Shown: positions 41,479-49,816, counted from the first letter of the stretch. The stretch is 64,000 bases of DNA from Rufibacter ruber (GCF_001647275.1 NZ_LRMM01000001.1:62001-126000); one strand, 5' to 3'. Made by a program: numbers and translations. Notes: generated from the sequence alone by a model not told the origin.

Positions 41479-41961
41479 TTAATGTAAGATTTTATACTTT
41501 CTAACAGTGTAGGGGACACCCTCCGTAAGCGGTACTTGCAGGTCTGCCTCCAGCTTTGTGCCTGCTTTTACCTCAGGGGTGCCTTCGCCGGCCCTGACCG
41601 TTAAAGGGAAATACAAAAGGATGCTGCCCCCTCCCGCCAAGGGTACATGCACGCCAGAGCCATAGCCCACCACTTGCCCTACCTGCGCCTCTACTTTACA
41701 GGGAGCCTGCCGGCAGGGGCCACTGCCAGCGGTGTCCAGTTCAGGAAGCACCTTCTGCACTGAAAGCACGGCCCTCACCTGCCCAGGCGCTACAGGTTCT
41801 TGAGAAGCCACTGGCAAGGGTTTCTGCAAGGCCGCACTCTTAGTGACCTGGTGAACAGCATTTTGCTCTTTAGAATTCCCTGACTCTTCCATTCGTTTAC
41901 ACGCCAACCCGGTTGTTAACAGCATTGATACCCAAAACCATACAGAAGCACCTTTTACCAT
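41479..41961 (-). CDS. Hypothetical lipoprotein
   Basis: The start at 41961 (MVKGASVWFWVSMLLTTGLAC) provides a lipoprotein signal peptide with the lipobox GLAC at residues about 18-21; the protein is 160 residues. An upstream frame start at 42069 would bury this signal. The mature part has a disordered Gln/Pro stretch and then a beta-rich region with a C-R-Q-A-P-C pair that could form a disulfide. I do not recognise the family. It is transcribed divergently from the phosphoesterase gene (165-bp gap). Confidence 0.72.
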   Translation of the reverse strand: MVKGASVWFWVSMLLTTGLACKRMEESGNSKEQNAVHQVTKSAALQKPLPVASQEPVAPGQVRAVLSVQKVLPELDTAGSGPCRQAPCKVEAQVGQVVGYGSGVHVPLAGGGSILLYFPLTVRAGEGTPEVKAGTKLEADLQVPLTEGVPYTVRKYKILH

Positions 41962-42126
41962 AGTAGCAAGATAGACGAAGTTCCTGAGTAAGTACAGGCA
42001 GAAGGCAAAATAGTTTAAACCTGCAGAAATGGTTGCCCGTACCGGCGCGGCATCTTTAGACAAAACCACAACCCTATCAGCTAGAATTGGTATAGGGAGT
42101 AATTATTCTGTTTTACCTATATTCAC

Positions 42127-42939
42127 ATGAAACATACATACCTGCGCCTGTTGTGTGGGTGGCTTCTCAGCGTTTCTCTGCTTTCATTCTCCAGTTGTGA
42201 TCTTTTTGAATACCACCCCTATGAGGGGAACATTGAGTTCAAAAACCTGACAGCCGAACATGTGGCAAGAATCAAAGCCACTGAATCTTCCCTCTCTCCT
42301 CTCACGCCCCTGCGCTTCGCCTTTATCTCAGACACCCAGGGTTTCTTTGCTGAGACCAAAGACATGGTGAATGACATCAACCGGCGAGACGTGGCCTTTG
42401 TCCTGCACGGCGGAGACCTGACCAATTATGCCTTTACAGATGAATTTGAGCGCATGCACCGGGAACTGGCCAAACTAAAGGTACCGTACGTGACGGTGAT
42501 TGGCAACCATGACTGCCTGGGCGAAGGCACCAAGCTGTACCAGCGCATGTACGGGCCGCTCAACCACAGCTTCACCTACGGGAAGAACAAATTCATTTTC
42601 CTGAACACCAATTTCCTGGAATTCAATGAGTCAGTGCCTGATGTGAACTGGCTACAGCAGGAACTGCAGAATGCCCCCGGCACACCTAACAAATTTGTAA
42701 TTTCCCATATTTCGCCAGACAACGGCGAGGCCAACCCGCACAAAGAACGCGCTTATTCCCTTTTAATGCGGCAGTATGACGTGAAACTATCTCTGCACGG
42801 CCACACCCACAATTACCGGGCAGACCAGTTGTATGATGACGGCATCCTGTACGTGACCACGGCCTCAGCTGACAAGAGAAGCTACGTGCTGGTAACGGTC
42901 CTGGGGGATCAGGTAACTTATGAAAAAATAGATTTTTAG
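42127..42939 (+). CDS. Metallophosphoesterase lipoprotein (calcineurin-like)
   Basis: A 270-residue protein. The signal peptide ends in the lipobox LLSFSSC at residue about 24, so it is lipid-anchored. The two-metal phosphoesterase motifs appear in order: FISDTQG (DxQ variant of DxH), HGGDLTN (GD), GNHDCLG (GNHD), SHISP and GHTHNY. It hydrolyses phosphomono- or diesters at the cell envelope; the substrate is unknown. It is followed after 5 bp by the next gene, so the two are cotranscribed. Confidence 0.92.
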   Translation: MKHTYLRLLCGWLLSVSLLSFSSCDLFEYHPYEGNIEFKNLTAEHVARIKATESSLSPLTPLRFAFISDTQGFFAETKDMVNDINRRDVAFVLHGGDLTNYAFTDEFERMHRELAKLKVPYVTVIGNHDCLGEGTKLYQRMYGPLNHSFTYGKNKFIFLNTNFLEFNESVPDVNWLQQELQNAPGTPNKFVISHISPDNGEANPHKERAYSLLMRQYDVKLSLHGHTHNYRADQLYDDGILYVTTASADKRSYVLVTVLGDQVTYEKIDF

Positions 42940-42944
42940 CCGCT

Positions 42945-43571
42945 ATGCGTTCTCTCCATACCTTTTGCCTTCTGGTCTGCCTGGTGGTATCCCCCCTGGC
43001 GCAGGCGCAGGGCCAGCCAACCCCTGAACAACCGGCCAAAGCTGACCGGCCCAAGAACAGCCGGTTTGCCCCAGACTATGTGGTACTCCAGCACGCGGGT
43101 CTCATAGGCTTGCTTTCTGCAGGGCTGGGCTATGACTTTGGGCGCCATGACAGAACCAACGTAGAGCTGCTGTACGGCTTCACCCCGGGGTATGACATTA
43201 AGCACACCAACCACACCTTCACCACTAAAATCTACTACCAGTCACACCCCAAGCCGCTGTTCAGGGACTACAAAATCAGCTGGATCAAGGTTGGGGCGGG
43301 CATCAGCATGACCATTGGGGAGCAGTTTGAGACCTTCTTCCCTAAGAAATACCCTAACGGCTACTACCTCTGGCCCACCGCCACCAGGCTGCTTCCGTTC
43401 ATTGGTTCGGCCATTGGCAGGGAGTTCAAAGGCAACAAGCGCCCCCTGTACGGGGAGTTCTACGGCGAGCTGGGCACCAGTGACGTCATGATCATTGACA
43501 AGTACCGCAATGAGGGAATTGCCGTGACAGACATTCTCAACCTGGCCGTGGGGCTTAGGCTGAAACTCTAG
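42945..43571 (+). CDS. Secreted/outer-membrane protein of unknown function
   Basis: A 208-residue protein. It has a signal peptide (MRSLHTFCLLVCLVVSPLAQAQ). The mature part has alternating strands (LIGLLSAGLGYDFGRHDRTNVELLYGF, abridged) and ends with LNLAVGLRLKL, a pattern typical of small outer-membrane beta-barrels in Bacteroidota. No family was recognised. It starts 5 bp after the metallophosphoesterase stop codon, so the two probably work at the same envelope site. Confidence 0.8.
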   Translation: MRSLHTFCLLVCLVVSPLAQAQGQPTPEQPAKADRPKNSRFAPDYVVLQHAGLIGLLSAGLGYDFGRHDRTNVELLYGFTPGYDIKHTNHTFTTKIYYQSHPKPLFRDYKISWIKVGAGISMTIGEQFETFFPKKYPNGYYLWPTATRLLPFIGSAIGREFKGNKRPLYGEFYGELGTSDVMIIDKYRNEGIAVTDILNLAVGLRLKL

Positions 43572-43572
43572 C

Positions 43573-43611
43573 CTGTTTTGGGGCTGTTTTTCTGAAAACA
43601 GCCCCAAAACG
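43573..43611. repeat. Palindromic element, copy 22
   Basis: CTGTTTTGGGGCTG pairs with CAGCCCCAAAACG, starting 2 bp after the preceding stop codon. Confidence 0.86.
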
Positions 43612-43705
43612 CCTGCCACAAAGGGGCCGCTAGGTTTCTTACCCACAATCAGCCATTTTTGCGGCGGGAACCTGAACAGGCTCCCCCTTCACTATTTCTG
43701 CACCT

Positions 43706-44233
43706 ATGAGCTTTCTGCACCTGAAATCCCTGCACATCATCTTTGTGGTGACCTGGTTTGCCGGCCTTTTCTACATTGTCAGGCTGTTTGTGTATTACGC
43801 TGAAACAGAGCAGAAGCCAGAACCGGAGAAGTCAATACTGCAGACCCAGTTTGCCCTTATGCAGAAGCGGCTCTGGTACGGCATTACGTGGCCCAGCGCA
43901 ATACTCACCGTCATCATGGGGTTGAGCCTGCTGCACTACTACACCCCCATTCCTACCTGGCTCTGGATTAAACTTGGTTTTGTGGCGGGCCTGTTGGCCT
44001 ACCATCTCTACTGCCACCGCATTTTCAAGCAGCACCAGAAAGGACTTATCAGGCAAAGCTCTACCCAGCTGCGCATCTGGAACGAGGTAGCCACTCTGTT
44101 TCTGGTGAGCATTGTCTTTTTGGTGGTGGTGAAGAATGCGCTAGACGCTACGTGGGGCGTACTGGGTTTTATAGGCCTCTCTGTGCTCCTCATGCTTGCC
44201 ATCATGTTGTATAAAAAGCTGAGGAAAGCTTAA
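43706..44233 (+). CDS. hemJ: HemJ-type protoporphyrinogen oxidase (CopD-family membrane protein)
   Basis: A 175-residue protein with about five helices. SLHIIFVVTWFAGLFYIVRLFVY (abridged) carries the conserved His and the W-F/Y-R face of HemJ, and the QKRLWYGITWPSAILTVIMG and WLWIKLGFVAGLLAYH segments (abridged) are also typical. HemJ oxidises protoporphyrinogen IX to protoporphyrin IX in the inner membrane with a bound heme. Its neighbour across a terminator is hemN, consistent with heme synthesis. Confidence 0.9.
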   Translation: MSFLHLKSLHIIFVVTWFAGLFYIVRLFVYYAETEQKPEPEKSILQTQFALMQKRLWYGITWPSAILTVIMGLSLLHYYTPIPTWLWIKLGFVAGLLAYHLYCHRIFKQHQKGLIRQSSTQLRIWNEVATLFLVSIVFLVVVKNALDATWGVLGFIGLSVLLMLAIMLYKKLRKA

Positions 44234-44413
44234 GAGCCCCGCGGGAGGAAAAACTCTCCGCCCCAACTCCGCCCCCCACATAGCCTGGCCTTCTGTACAC
44301 CAAAAGGTTTCTACAAGACGCCCCGGTCAGGTGGCCCCCACCGGAGCCATGTTATTCAAATATTTCATATCATCTGGTATTAAAATATATCTTACTCTTT
44401 GGCAGGGGGTGAG

Positions 44414-44452
44414 GCGTTTTTCGCTGTTTTTGGGAAAACAGGCCGAAAACAG
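44414..44452. repeat. Palindromic element, copy 23
   Basis: GCGTTTTTCGCTG (short left arm) pairs with CAGGCCGAAAACAG between the convergent hemJ and hemN genes, 5 bp from the hemN stop. It is a likely terminator. Confidence 0.78.
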
Positions 44453-44456
44453 CAGA

Positions 44457-45854
44457 CTACACCGCCTTGCTGAACATCGGCTTCGCCGATGGCTCTTTCT
44501 GGGCACCCACCAGGTACAGGTCAAAAGCGGCGCAGACAGAGCGCAGGAAGCGGTGGCCCACAGCTGTCAGTTGCAGGCTCTCCGGCTGCAGGTCAATGAG
44601 GCCGTCTGCGGCCAGCTCTTCCAACGCAGGCCATACCTTCTCCTGCAGCAGTGACAGTTCAGGGCTTTGGCTCCAGCCGGTGCGGCCCTGGCAGGCAATG
44701 TCCAGAATATGGCGGCGCATGCACACATCGGTTTCTGAAAGCAAGGTACCTTTCAGGAGTGGCCATTCGCCCATGGCCAGCAGGGCATAATATTCTTCTA
44801 CGGTTTTCACGTTCTGGATGTAGCCGCGGTACAGGTCACTGATGGCAGAGACGCCCAGGCCAATCATGAGTTGGCTCTGCGTGGTGGTGTACCCCATGAA
44901 ATTGCGGTGCAACCGGGCTTGGCGCTGGGCCACACACAACTCTTCCTCCGGAAACGCAAAATGGTCCATGCCCACGTCCTGGTACCCCGCCTCTAAGAGC
45001 ATCTGCTGCCCCAGCTGGTAGAGCGACAGTTTGTAGGCATCAGTGGGCAGATCAGCCTCAGAATACGCCCGCTGTGATTTTTCTTTCCACGGAACGTGGG
45101 CATAGCTGTAGTAGGCAATGCGGTCTGGCTTGAGGGTGATTACCTGCCGGAACGTATCTTCAATGCTTTGGGTGGTCTGGAAAGGCAGCCCGTAAATGAG
45201 GTCATAGTTCACAGAGGTGTAACCAATGCGCCGGGCATCTTCAGTGGCCCTCACCAGGTTCTCCAGCGGCTGCAGGCGGTTAATCGCTTTCTGCACCTTC
45301 TCTGAAAGATCCTGTACGCCGTAGCTCACACGTCTGAACCCCACCTCATACAGTGCCTGCAGGTGCTCATACGTGGTGTTGTTGGGGTGCCCCTCAAAGC
45401 TGAACTCGTGGTGGGGGTGCACTTCGGCGCCAGCCAACAGACCGTTGATCAGGTACCGGAGGTTTTCCGGGCTGAAGAACGTGGGGGTGCCGCCGCCCAG
45501 GTGAATTTCCCTGATCACGGGTCTCTCTGGCAGCAGGGCTTTGTATTTGTCCCATTCCTGCAGCACTGCTTTCAGGTAGATGGGCTCTACACCGTGGTTT
45601 TTAGTGATGCGCTTGTTGCAGCCGCAGTAAGTGCAAAGGCTCTCGCAGAACGGGAGGTGCACGTACAGGCTGATGCCTTCCTGCTGGTTGGTGGCCTCAA
45701 ACGTATTTAAAAGCACCCGTTGCCAGTCTGCCTCTTTAGGAAGTTCATTTCCCCAGAAGGGTACGGTGGGGTAGCTGGTATATCTGGGCACCGGCACGTT
45801 GTACTTCTTCACTAAGTCAACAGACGGGGTGCTGGGGGCAAAAGTCGTTTCCAT
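44457..45854 (-). CDS. hemN: Oxygen-independent coproporphyrinogen III oxidase
   Basis: The start at 45854 (METTFAPSTPSVDLVKKYNV) gives 465 residues, the HemN length. The radical-SAM iron-sulfur motif is CESLCTYCGC (CxxxCxxCxC). The SAM-binding GGGTPTF follows, with IYGLPFQTTQSIEDTF, PDRIAYYSYAHVPW and the C-terminal HemN domain (HRNFMGYTT). It decarboxylates two propionates of coproporphyrinogen III under low oxygen, forming protoporphyrinogen IX, the HemJ substrate. The CGC form and YSYAHVPW mark it as true HemN rather than HemW. Confidence 0.95.
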   Translation of the reverse strand: METTFAPSTPSVDLVKKYNVPVPRYTSYPTVPFWGNELPKEADWQRVLLNTFEATNQQEGISLYVHLPFCESLCTYCGCNKRITKNHGVEPIYLKAVLQEWDKYKALLPERPVIREIHLGGGTPTFFSPENLRYLINGLLAGAEVHPHHEFSFEGHPNNTTYEHLQALYEVGFRRVSYGVQDLSEKVQKAINRLQPLENLVRATEDARRIGYTSVNYDLIYGLPFQTTQSIEDTFRQVITLKPDRIAYYSYAHVPWKEKSQRAYSEADLPTDAYKLSLYQLGQQMLLEAGYQDVGMDHFAFPEEELCVAQRQARLHRNFMGYTTTQSQLMIGLGVSAISDLYRGYIQNVKTVEEYYALLAMGEWPLLKGTLLSETDVCMRRHILDIACQGRTGWSQSPELSLLQEKVWPALEELAADGLIDLQPESLQLTAVGHRFLRSVCAAFDLYLVGAQKEPSAKPMFSKAV

Positions 45855-45969
45855 GGTGCAAAGATGGGGCAAGGCGGCCGCCCAAATTGATAGGCCGCGT
45901 CATGGAGGGGCATGATCTTCATCAGTTTTGCAGATTGTTGCTCCCCGTATGTATGGCGGAAGCCTTTAA

Positions 45970-46011
45970 TGCGTTTTGGCGCTGTTTTTCTGAAAACAGG
46001 CCGAAAACAGG
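45970..46011. repeat. Palindromic element, copy 24
   Basis: TGCGTTTTGGCGCTG pairs with CAGGCCGAAAACAGG with mismatches. It lies upstream of hemN. Confidence 0.77.
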
Positions 46012-46174
46012 CGTTCCCCAGGTGGCGATTTGTTCGAGCGGAGCTAAAAAAGAAATGACCCCAGAAGGGCCACCTCAAACAACCATTAAACAAAATCTTA
46101 CAGGTATTCACTGCTCAAAAGCCGCTGTTCCCTTTTTATACTTTTATATAGAAGACACCGTCATCGTGATCAAA

Positions 46175-46438
46175 TTAGTGGGTCAGGCTCCTGCCGGAGA
46201 GGGAGTGCAGCTCATGGGCAATAAAACCGGCTCCCTTTGTTGGCAACTGCAGCAGGAGGCTGTTCCCCTGTGTCTTGCGGCGGCAGGTCTGGTCCTTTAA
46301 GTGGCGGCACGCCCAGGTGACCTGGGCAACATTGGCCGGGTGATGGCTGGCCTTTTCCTCACCCAGGTTCTCTACCGGGAAGCACAGCACGCTACACCCG
46401 TACGTCAGCATTGAGGAAAGCAAAAAAGACCGCATCAC
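46175..46438 (-). CDS. Small hypothetical protein (doubtful)
   Basis: An 87-residue frame. It begins MMRSFLLSSMLTYGCSVLCF, which could be a short signal or lipoprotein signal peptide. The rest, ASHHPANVAQVTWACRHLKDQTCRRK and on (abridged), is Cys/His-containing and of no family I recognise. It is isolated in an 0.8-kb gap with no visible promoter; it may be a chance frame. Confidence 0.3.
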   Translation of the reverse strand: MMRSFLLSSMLTYGCSVLCFPVENLGEEKASHHPANVAQVTWACRHLKDQTCRRKTQGNSLLLQLPTKGAGFIAHELHSLSGRSLTH

Positions 46439-46622
46439 AACAGAAATAAGGTGGAACTACAGTATTACCCAAACCAATCAGCCTGCATCTGCCCTATAGA
46501 TGAATAATCGCTCCTGAGGGTCGCTTGGTGGCTGAACTTTAATTCCTCCCCCTGTACAAGCGCCATGCCAAGACCTACGCACGCTCATTTACAACATGTT
46601 AGCAAGACCTGTAAAAACAAAA

Positions 46623-46661
46623 CTGTCCGGTTCTGCACAAATTTTGTACAGAACCGGACAG
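46623..46661 (-). terminator. Terminator hairpin downstream of the GroES-like gene
   Basis: Thirteen-base arms (CTGTCCGGTTCTG and CAGAACCGGACAG) extend inward through ACAAA/TTTGT to nearly a full palindrome. A palindromic element follows immediately at 46664. Confidence 0.65.
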
Positions 46662-46663
46662 TT

Positions 46664-46703
46664 CTGTTTTTGGCCAGTTTTTTGAAAAACAGGCCAAAAA
46701 CGC
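46664..46703. repeat. Palindromic element, copy 25
   Basis: CTGTTTTTGGCCAG pairs with CAGGCCAAAAACGC with one mismatch. It lies 57 bp past the GroES-like gene's stop codon. Confidence 0.83.
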
Positions 46704-46759
46704 ACAGGTACTGCTAGGGGTACACCAACCGCACCTGCTCTAAACGGGGCGTAGCGGGC

Positions 46760-47140
46760 TTAATCCTCTTCGCGCTCCAGCAGCAGCACCGCGCTCTGGG
46801 GTACAATGAAATACTTCTCGCCGTGGTAGTTGATCTCCACCGCATCACGCTGCAGGTAAATAGCCAGATCCCCCTCCTTCGCCTGCAGCGGAATGTACCG
46901 CACGGCCTCCTTTTCGTCTTGGTTCCAGATCTCATCATCCAGTCCGTAATCGGCGGGAATGGGATAGCCGGGGCCCGCCTTCATCACGTAGCCCTCCTGT
47001 ACTTTCTCTTTCTCCTGCACGCCCGGCGGCAGAAACAAGCCGCTCTTGGTCTGCTCCCGCTGTGACTTGGGTTTAATGAGCAGGCGGTCTCCTACAACTA
47101 TCAGCTTCTGCAACTTGCTTTGGTGGCTCTCTTTGGGCAT
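46760..47140 (-). CDS. GroES-like co-chaperone family protein
   Basis: The start at 47140 (MPKESHQSKLQKLIVVGDRLL) gives 126 residues. VGDRLLIKPKSQREQTKSGLFLPPGVQEKEKVQEGYVMKAG (abridged) is the Cpn10 barrel and mobile-loop region, and the C-terminus (YFIVPQSAVLLLEREED) matches Cpn10 ends, with an insertion of about 25 residues in between. There is no groL gene next to it, so this is probably a stand-alone paralogue of the operonic groES rather than the main co-chaperone. A TAnnTTTG box lies about 30 nt upstream. Confidence 0.85.
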   Translation of the reverse strand: MPKESHQSKLQKLIVVGDRLLIKPKSQREQTKSGLFLPPGVQEKEKVQEGYVMKAGPGYPIPADYGLDDEIWNQDEKEAVRYIPLQAKEGDLAIYLQRDAVEINYHGEKYFIVPQSAVLLLEREED

Positions 47141-47170
47141 GGCGGTATTTGTTCTTTGATACTTCTGCCG

Positions 47171-47178
47171 CAAAGATA
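47171..47178 (-). promoter_or_regulatory. Candidate -7 box for the GroES-like gene
   Basis: Minus-strand TATCTTTG is a perfect match, 31 nt before the ATG. No TTTG is seen at the -33 position. Confidence 0.45.
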
Positions 47179-47304
47179 AGAAAGGGAGGAGGTTTGGGGA
47201 AAGATGGTGGGGAATGTTGGTTTGGAGCAGTTTTGGAAAAAGGAGGCGGGAAACGGAAAGTTGAAAAGGGTACGTTTATAAATTTACACTATTGAAAACC
47301 ACAC

Positions 47305-47366
47305 GTTACGCTGGCGCTAAACTTGCGGGAGAAAAAGAACTATCGCAAGTTTAGCGCCAGCGTAAC
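47305..47366. repeat. Long perfect hairpin (23-bp arms)
   Basis: The left arm 47305-47327 (starting GTTACGCTGGCGC) is perfectly complementary to 47344-47366 across a 16-base A-rich loop. It has no T-tract, lies mid-gap and resembles neither the palindromic family nor a simple terminator. The rest of 47141-47441 shows nothing. Confidence 0.7.
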
Positions 47367-47441
47367 TGGTGATAATCATAGTGGAAGTTTATAAACTCCC
47401 GTCTCCCATAATACATAAAAGTCCTTCTTCCCGAGAGACTT

Positions 47442-47480
47442 CCGTTTTCGGCCTGTTTTTCCAAAAACAGGCCGAAAACG
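47442..47480. repeat. Palindromic element, copy 26
   Basis: CCGTTTTCGGCCTG pairs perfectly with CAGGCCGAAAACG. It directly abuts the hmgA stop codon. Confidence 0.87.
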
Positions 47481-48680
47481 CTAATCCATCATATCTGCGG
47501 GCCTGGGCGCAGCCGGAGCCACGTCTGGGTTCCAGCTCATGGGGTAGTTCTGGTCCAGGAACTCCAGGGCCTCTACGGTCAGGTACAGCGGCTTGAACGT
47601 GTCAATCATCACGGCCAGCTCGTGGGTTTCTTTCTTGCCGATGCTGGCCTCTACGGTGCCGGGGTGCGGACCGTGCGGCAGGCCACTGGGGTGAATGGTG
47701 AACGACCCAATGTCAATGCCTTTCCTGCTCATGAAGTTGCCCGCCACGTAGTACAGAATCTCATCTGAGTCTACATTGGAGTGGTTGTACGGCGCCGGAA
47801 TGGCCTGCGGGTGGTAATCAAACAGCCTGGGCACGAACGAGCACACCACAAAGCCCTGCGTCTCAAAGGTCTGGTGCACGGGCGGTGGCTGGTGAATGCG
47901 GCCGGTAATGGGCTCAAAGTCATGAATAGAGAAGGCGTACGGGTAAAAATAGCCGTCCCAACCTATCACGTCCAGCGGGGAGAAATCATAATAATACTGG
48001 TGCAGGAAACCTTCTTTCTTAATCTGTACCAGATACTCGCCGGGGGCGTTATCTACCAGAATCTCATGCGGCGGCCTGATGTCCCGCTCACAGTACGGGC
48101 TGTGCTCCAGCAGTTGCCCAAAGTGGTTGCGGTAACGGCGCACCGTCTCTACCGGGCTAAAACTCTCGGTGATGAGCAGGCGCACGGGGCCATCATTCCA
48201 CTTCCACTGGTGAATAATGGTGCGCGGGATCACCACGTAATCTCCGGCCTCTACCTCCAGGCGGCCCATCTGCGACAGCAGCTCACCTGAGCCTTCATGA
48301 ATGAACACAATCTCATCTGCCAGGGCATTTTTGTAGAAATAGTCCATTTCGCGCTGGCGCGGAAGGCAGATGGAGATGGTGCAGTCTTTGTTCATCAAAA
48401 CCGTCTTGCGGGCGCTCAGGTAATCCTGGCCGGTACTCTCGTCTTTGAAAGGCCGCAGGTGGTAGGGCGCCAGGGGCACATCTGACTTTACCGGCCCGTA
48501 CGGTACGGGCTCACCAATGCGGGTGATACGGGTGGGCGGGTGGTTGTGGTACAGCAAAGAGGAGACGCCTGAAAAGCCCAGCGTGCCCACCAGCTGCTCA
48601 TGGTACAGGCTGCCGTCTGGTTTCCTGAACTGCGTGTGCCGCTTCTTGGGAATGTTGCCTAGTCTATGATAGTATGCCAT
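47481..48680 (-). CDS. hmgA: Homogentisate 1,2-dioxygenase
   Basis: A 399-residue cupin-type iron enzyme. Its start (MAYYHRLGNIPKKRHTQFRK) and LVGTLGFSGVSSLLYHNHPP are typical of the Bacteroidota HmgA group. The C-terminal Fe(II) ligand region includes NHSNVDSDEILYYVAGNF (Glu/His) and FTIHPSGLPHGPHPGTVE. It opens the ring of homogentisate to maleylacetoacetate in tyrosine/phenylalanine degradation. No other pathway genes adjoin. Confidence 0.92.
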   Translation of the reverse strand: MAYYHRLGNIPKKRHTQFRKPDGSLYHEQLVGTLGFSGVSSLLYHNHPPTRITRIGEPVPYGPVKSDVPLAPYHLRPFKDESTGQDYLSARKTVLMNKDCTISICLPRQREMDYFYKNALADEIVFIHEGSGELLSQMGRLEVEAGDYVVIPRTIIHQWKWNDGPVRLLITESFSPVETVRRYRNHFGQLLEHSPYCERDIRPPHEILVDNAPGEYLVQIKKEGFLHQYYYDFSPLDVIGWDGYFYPYAFSIHDFEPITGRIHQPPPVHQTFETQGFVVCSFVPRLFDYHPQAIPAPYNHSNVDSDEILYYVAGNFMSRKGIDIGSFTIHPSGLPHGPHPGTVEASIGKKETHELAVMIDTFKPLYLTVEALEFLDQNYPMSWNPDVAPAAPRPADMMD

Positions 48681-48748
48681 TTTTTCAATGCGTAAATGCG
48701 TGATGGAGTGAATGAGTGAATAAGGATAATGTGCTGTTTCTTTTAAAG

Positions 48749-48788
48749 CCGTTTCTGGCCTGTTTTTCAGAAATTAACCCGAAAACAG
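48749..48788. repeat. Palindromic element, copy 27 (degenerate)
   Basis: CCGTTTCTGGCCTG pairs poorly with TTAACCCGAAAACAG. The right arm is damaged. Confidence 0.68.
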
Positions 48789-48910
48789 AAGCCTTTGCTT
48801 ATGCTTTGCAGAAGATTTTTCTCTTTTAGACTAAAATACGCCAAATCTCTTAAGGTGGAAAATTCCTCATGTAAGAAATAGGTCACCGCGATTCAGTAAT
48901 ACCATACCTA

Positions 48911-48933
48911 GAGACCAGGCAGTGCCTGGTCTC
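48911..48933. repeat. Tight hairpin of the GAGACCAGGCA family
   Basis: GAGACCAGGCA-G-TGCCTGGTCTC has perfect 11-bp arms. Related half-sites lie inside the pnt operon gap at 29614 and 29741. Confidence 0.7.
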
Positions 48934-49026
48934 TTACGCATTGCGGGTAAATGTTCTTTCCGCCTTTCCCCCCACCGTTGTTGCGTGTTCTCACCAACCA
49001 CCTAAACTGCCTTTGCTCCCGCTGCT

Positions 49027-49283
49027 TTATTTAACAAACCTCTAGCTGAATTACTTTCTATTCCTGTTTGTCACGTTGATCCTTGATGCTCAACCTAACC
49101 AAAAGAATCAAGAAGGGAAGAACTCGCTGCCGCTCAGACTGTGAGGCTTCATTAAACTTCGCCTCTGGCTGATGCTATCTGTTCCATCGCTATAGTAGCC
49201 ATTACGGGCTTGGACCGTTCCTGCTTGCTCCCGCTAAGCGCCTGCGTGCCTGGCGCCACTGCGTTGCCCGCTCCCGCAGGATA
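49027..49283 (-). repeat. Dispersed ~250-bp repeat, copy B
   Basis: The complement of this segment matches 2768-3016: CTGCGGGAGCGGGCAACGCA at one end, GGCAGCGAGT and TTGATTCTTTTGGTTA in the middle, and AATAGAAAGTAAT at the other end. Neither copy carries a credible frame. Confidence 0.8.
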
Positions 49284-49298
49284 GGCTAAGTAGATTCT

Positions 49299-49338
49299 GC
49301 GTTTCCGGCCTGTTTTCATGAAAGTAGCCCGGAAACGC
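49299..49338. repeat. Palindromic element, copy 28
   Basis: GCGTTTCCGGCCTG pairs with AGCCCGGAAACGC. It flanks copy B of the 250-bp repeat, much as copy 3 (2636) flanks copy A. Confidence 0.78.
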
Positions 49339-49394
49339 ACAGCGGATGGAAGAGCTTTACTTGTGAGCCAACTCCTTCTTTATCATTCTTTGCA

Positions 49395-49417
49395 ATGGCG
49401 CGGAAGTTACTTCCGTG
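49395..49417 (+). repeat. 20-bp dispersed motif, copy C
   Basis: This is the same GCGCGGAAGTTACTTCCGTG as at 20003 and 34613. Confidence 0.75.
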
Positions 49418-49710
49418 ACTTATAACTCAAGCAGATAATTCCCTCCTCTGAGAGGTCGGGGTGGGTTTTACGCATTGCCAATCTTCTCACAGTTCCCAAC
49501 GAGTTTGGACACAGCATAAGTGGCACGAGCTGCAAACTCGCGCCAGCGATCACATAAACCATCAACAATAAACCAGCAGCCATTTCAAAAGACCTCGTAG
49601 CGTGCGCAGCACCTGCGAGCGTCTTTGCCAAAACTTCAACCATTATCACTTCATCTGTCTCGCCCCCTCATCCTAACCTTCTCCCCTGGTGGAGAAGGAA
49701 CACCTTTTTC

Positions 49711-49751
49711 GTGTTTTTGGCCTATTTTCCCAAAAACAGGCCAAAAAACAG
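49711..49751. repeat. Palindromic element, copy 29
   Basis: GTGTTTTTGGCCTA pairs with CAGGCCAAAAAACAG. It lies 70 bp past the S41 protease stop codon, next to a second hairpin. Confidence 0.82.
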
Positions 49752-49779
49752 CGTTCGGCGCGGCCGAAGGATAGAAACA

Positions 49780-49816
49780 AAAAAGCGTGGCAGGTTTGTC
49801 TCCTGCCACGCTTTTT
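49780..49816 (-). terminator. Terminator of the S41 protease gene
   Basis: Perfect 15-bp arms (AAAAAGCGTGGCAGG and its complement) flank a 7-base loop, with the stem's own A/T run acting as the tail. It lies 5 bp after the stop codon. Confidence 0.85.

Larger units (their letters stand above)
45855..46622. other. Intergenic region upstream of hemN
   Basis: Much of this stretch has no recognised content. A palindromic element is at 45970-46011 and one small doubtful frame at 46175-46438. A minus-strand CATCTTTG just before hemN is a 7-of-8 match to the -7 box. Confidence 0.45.
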
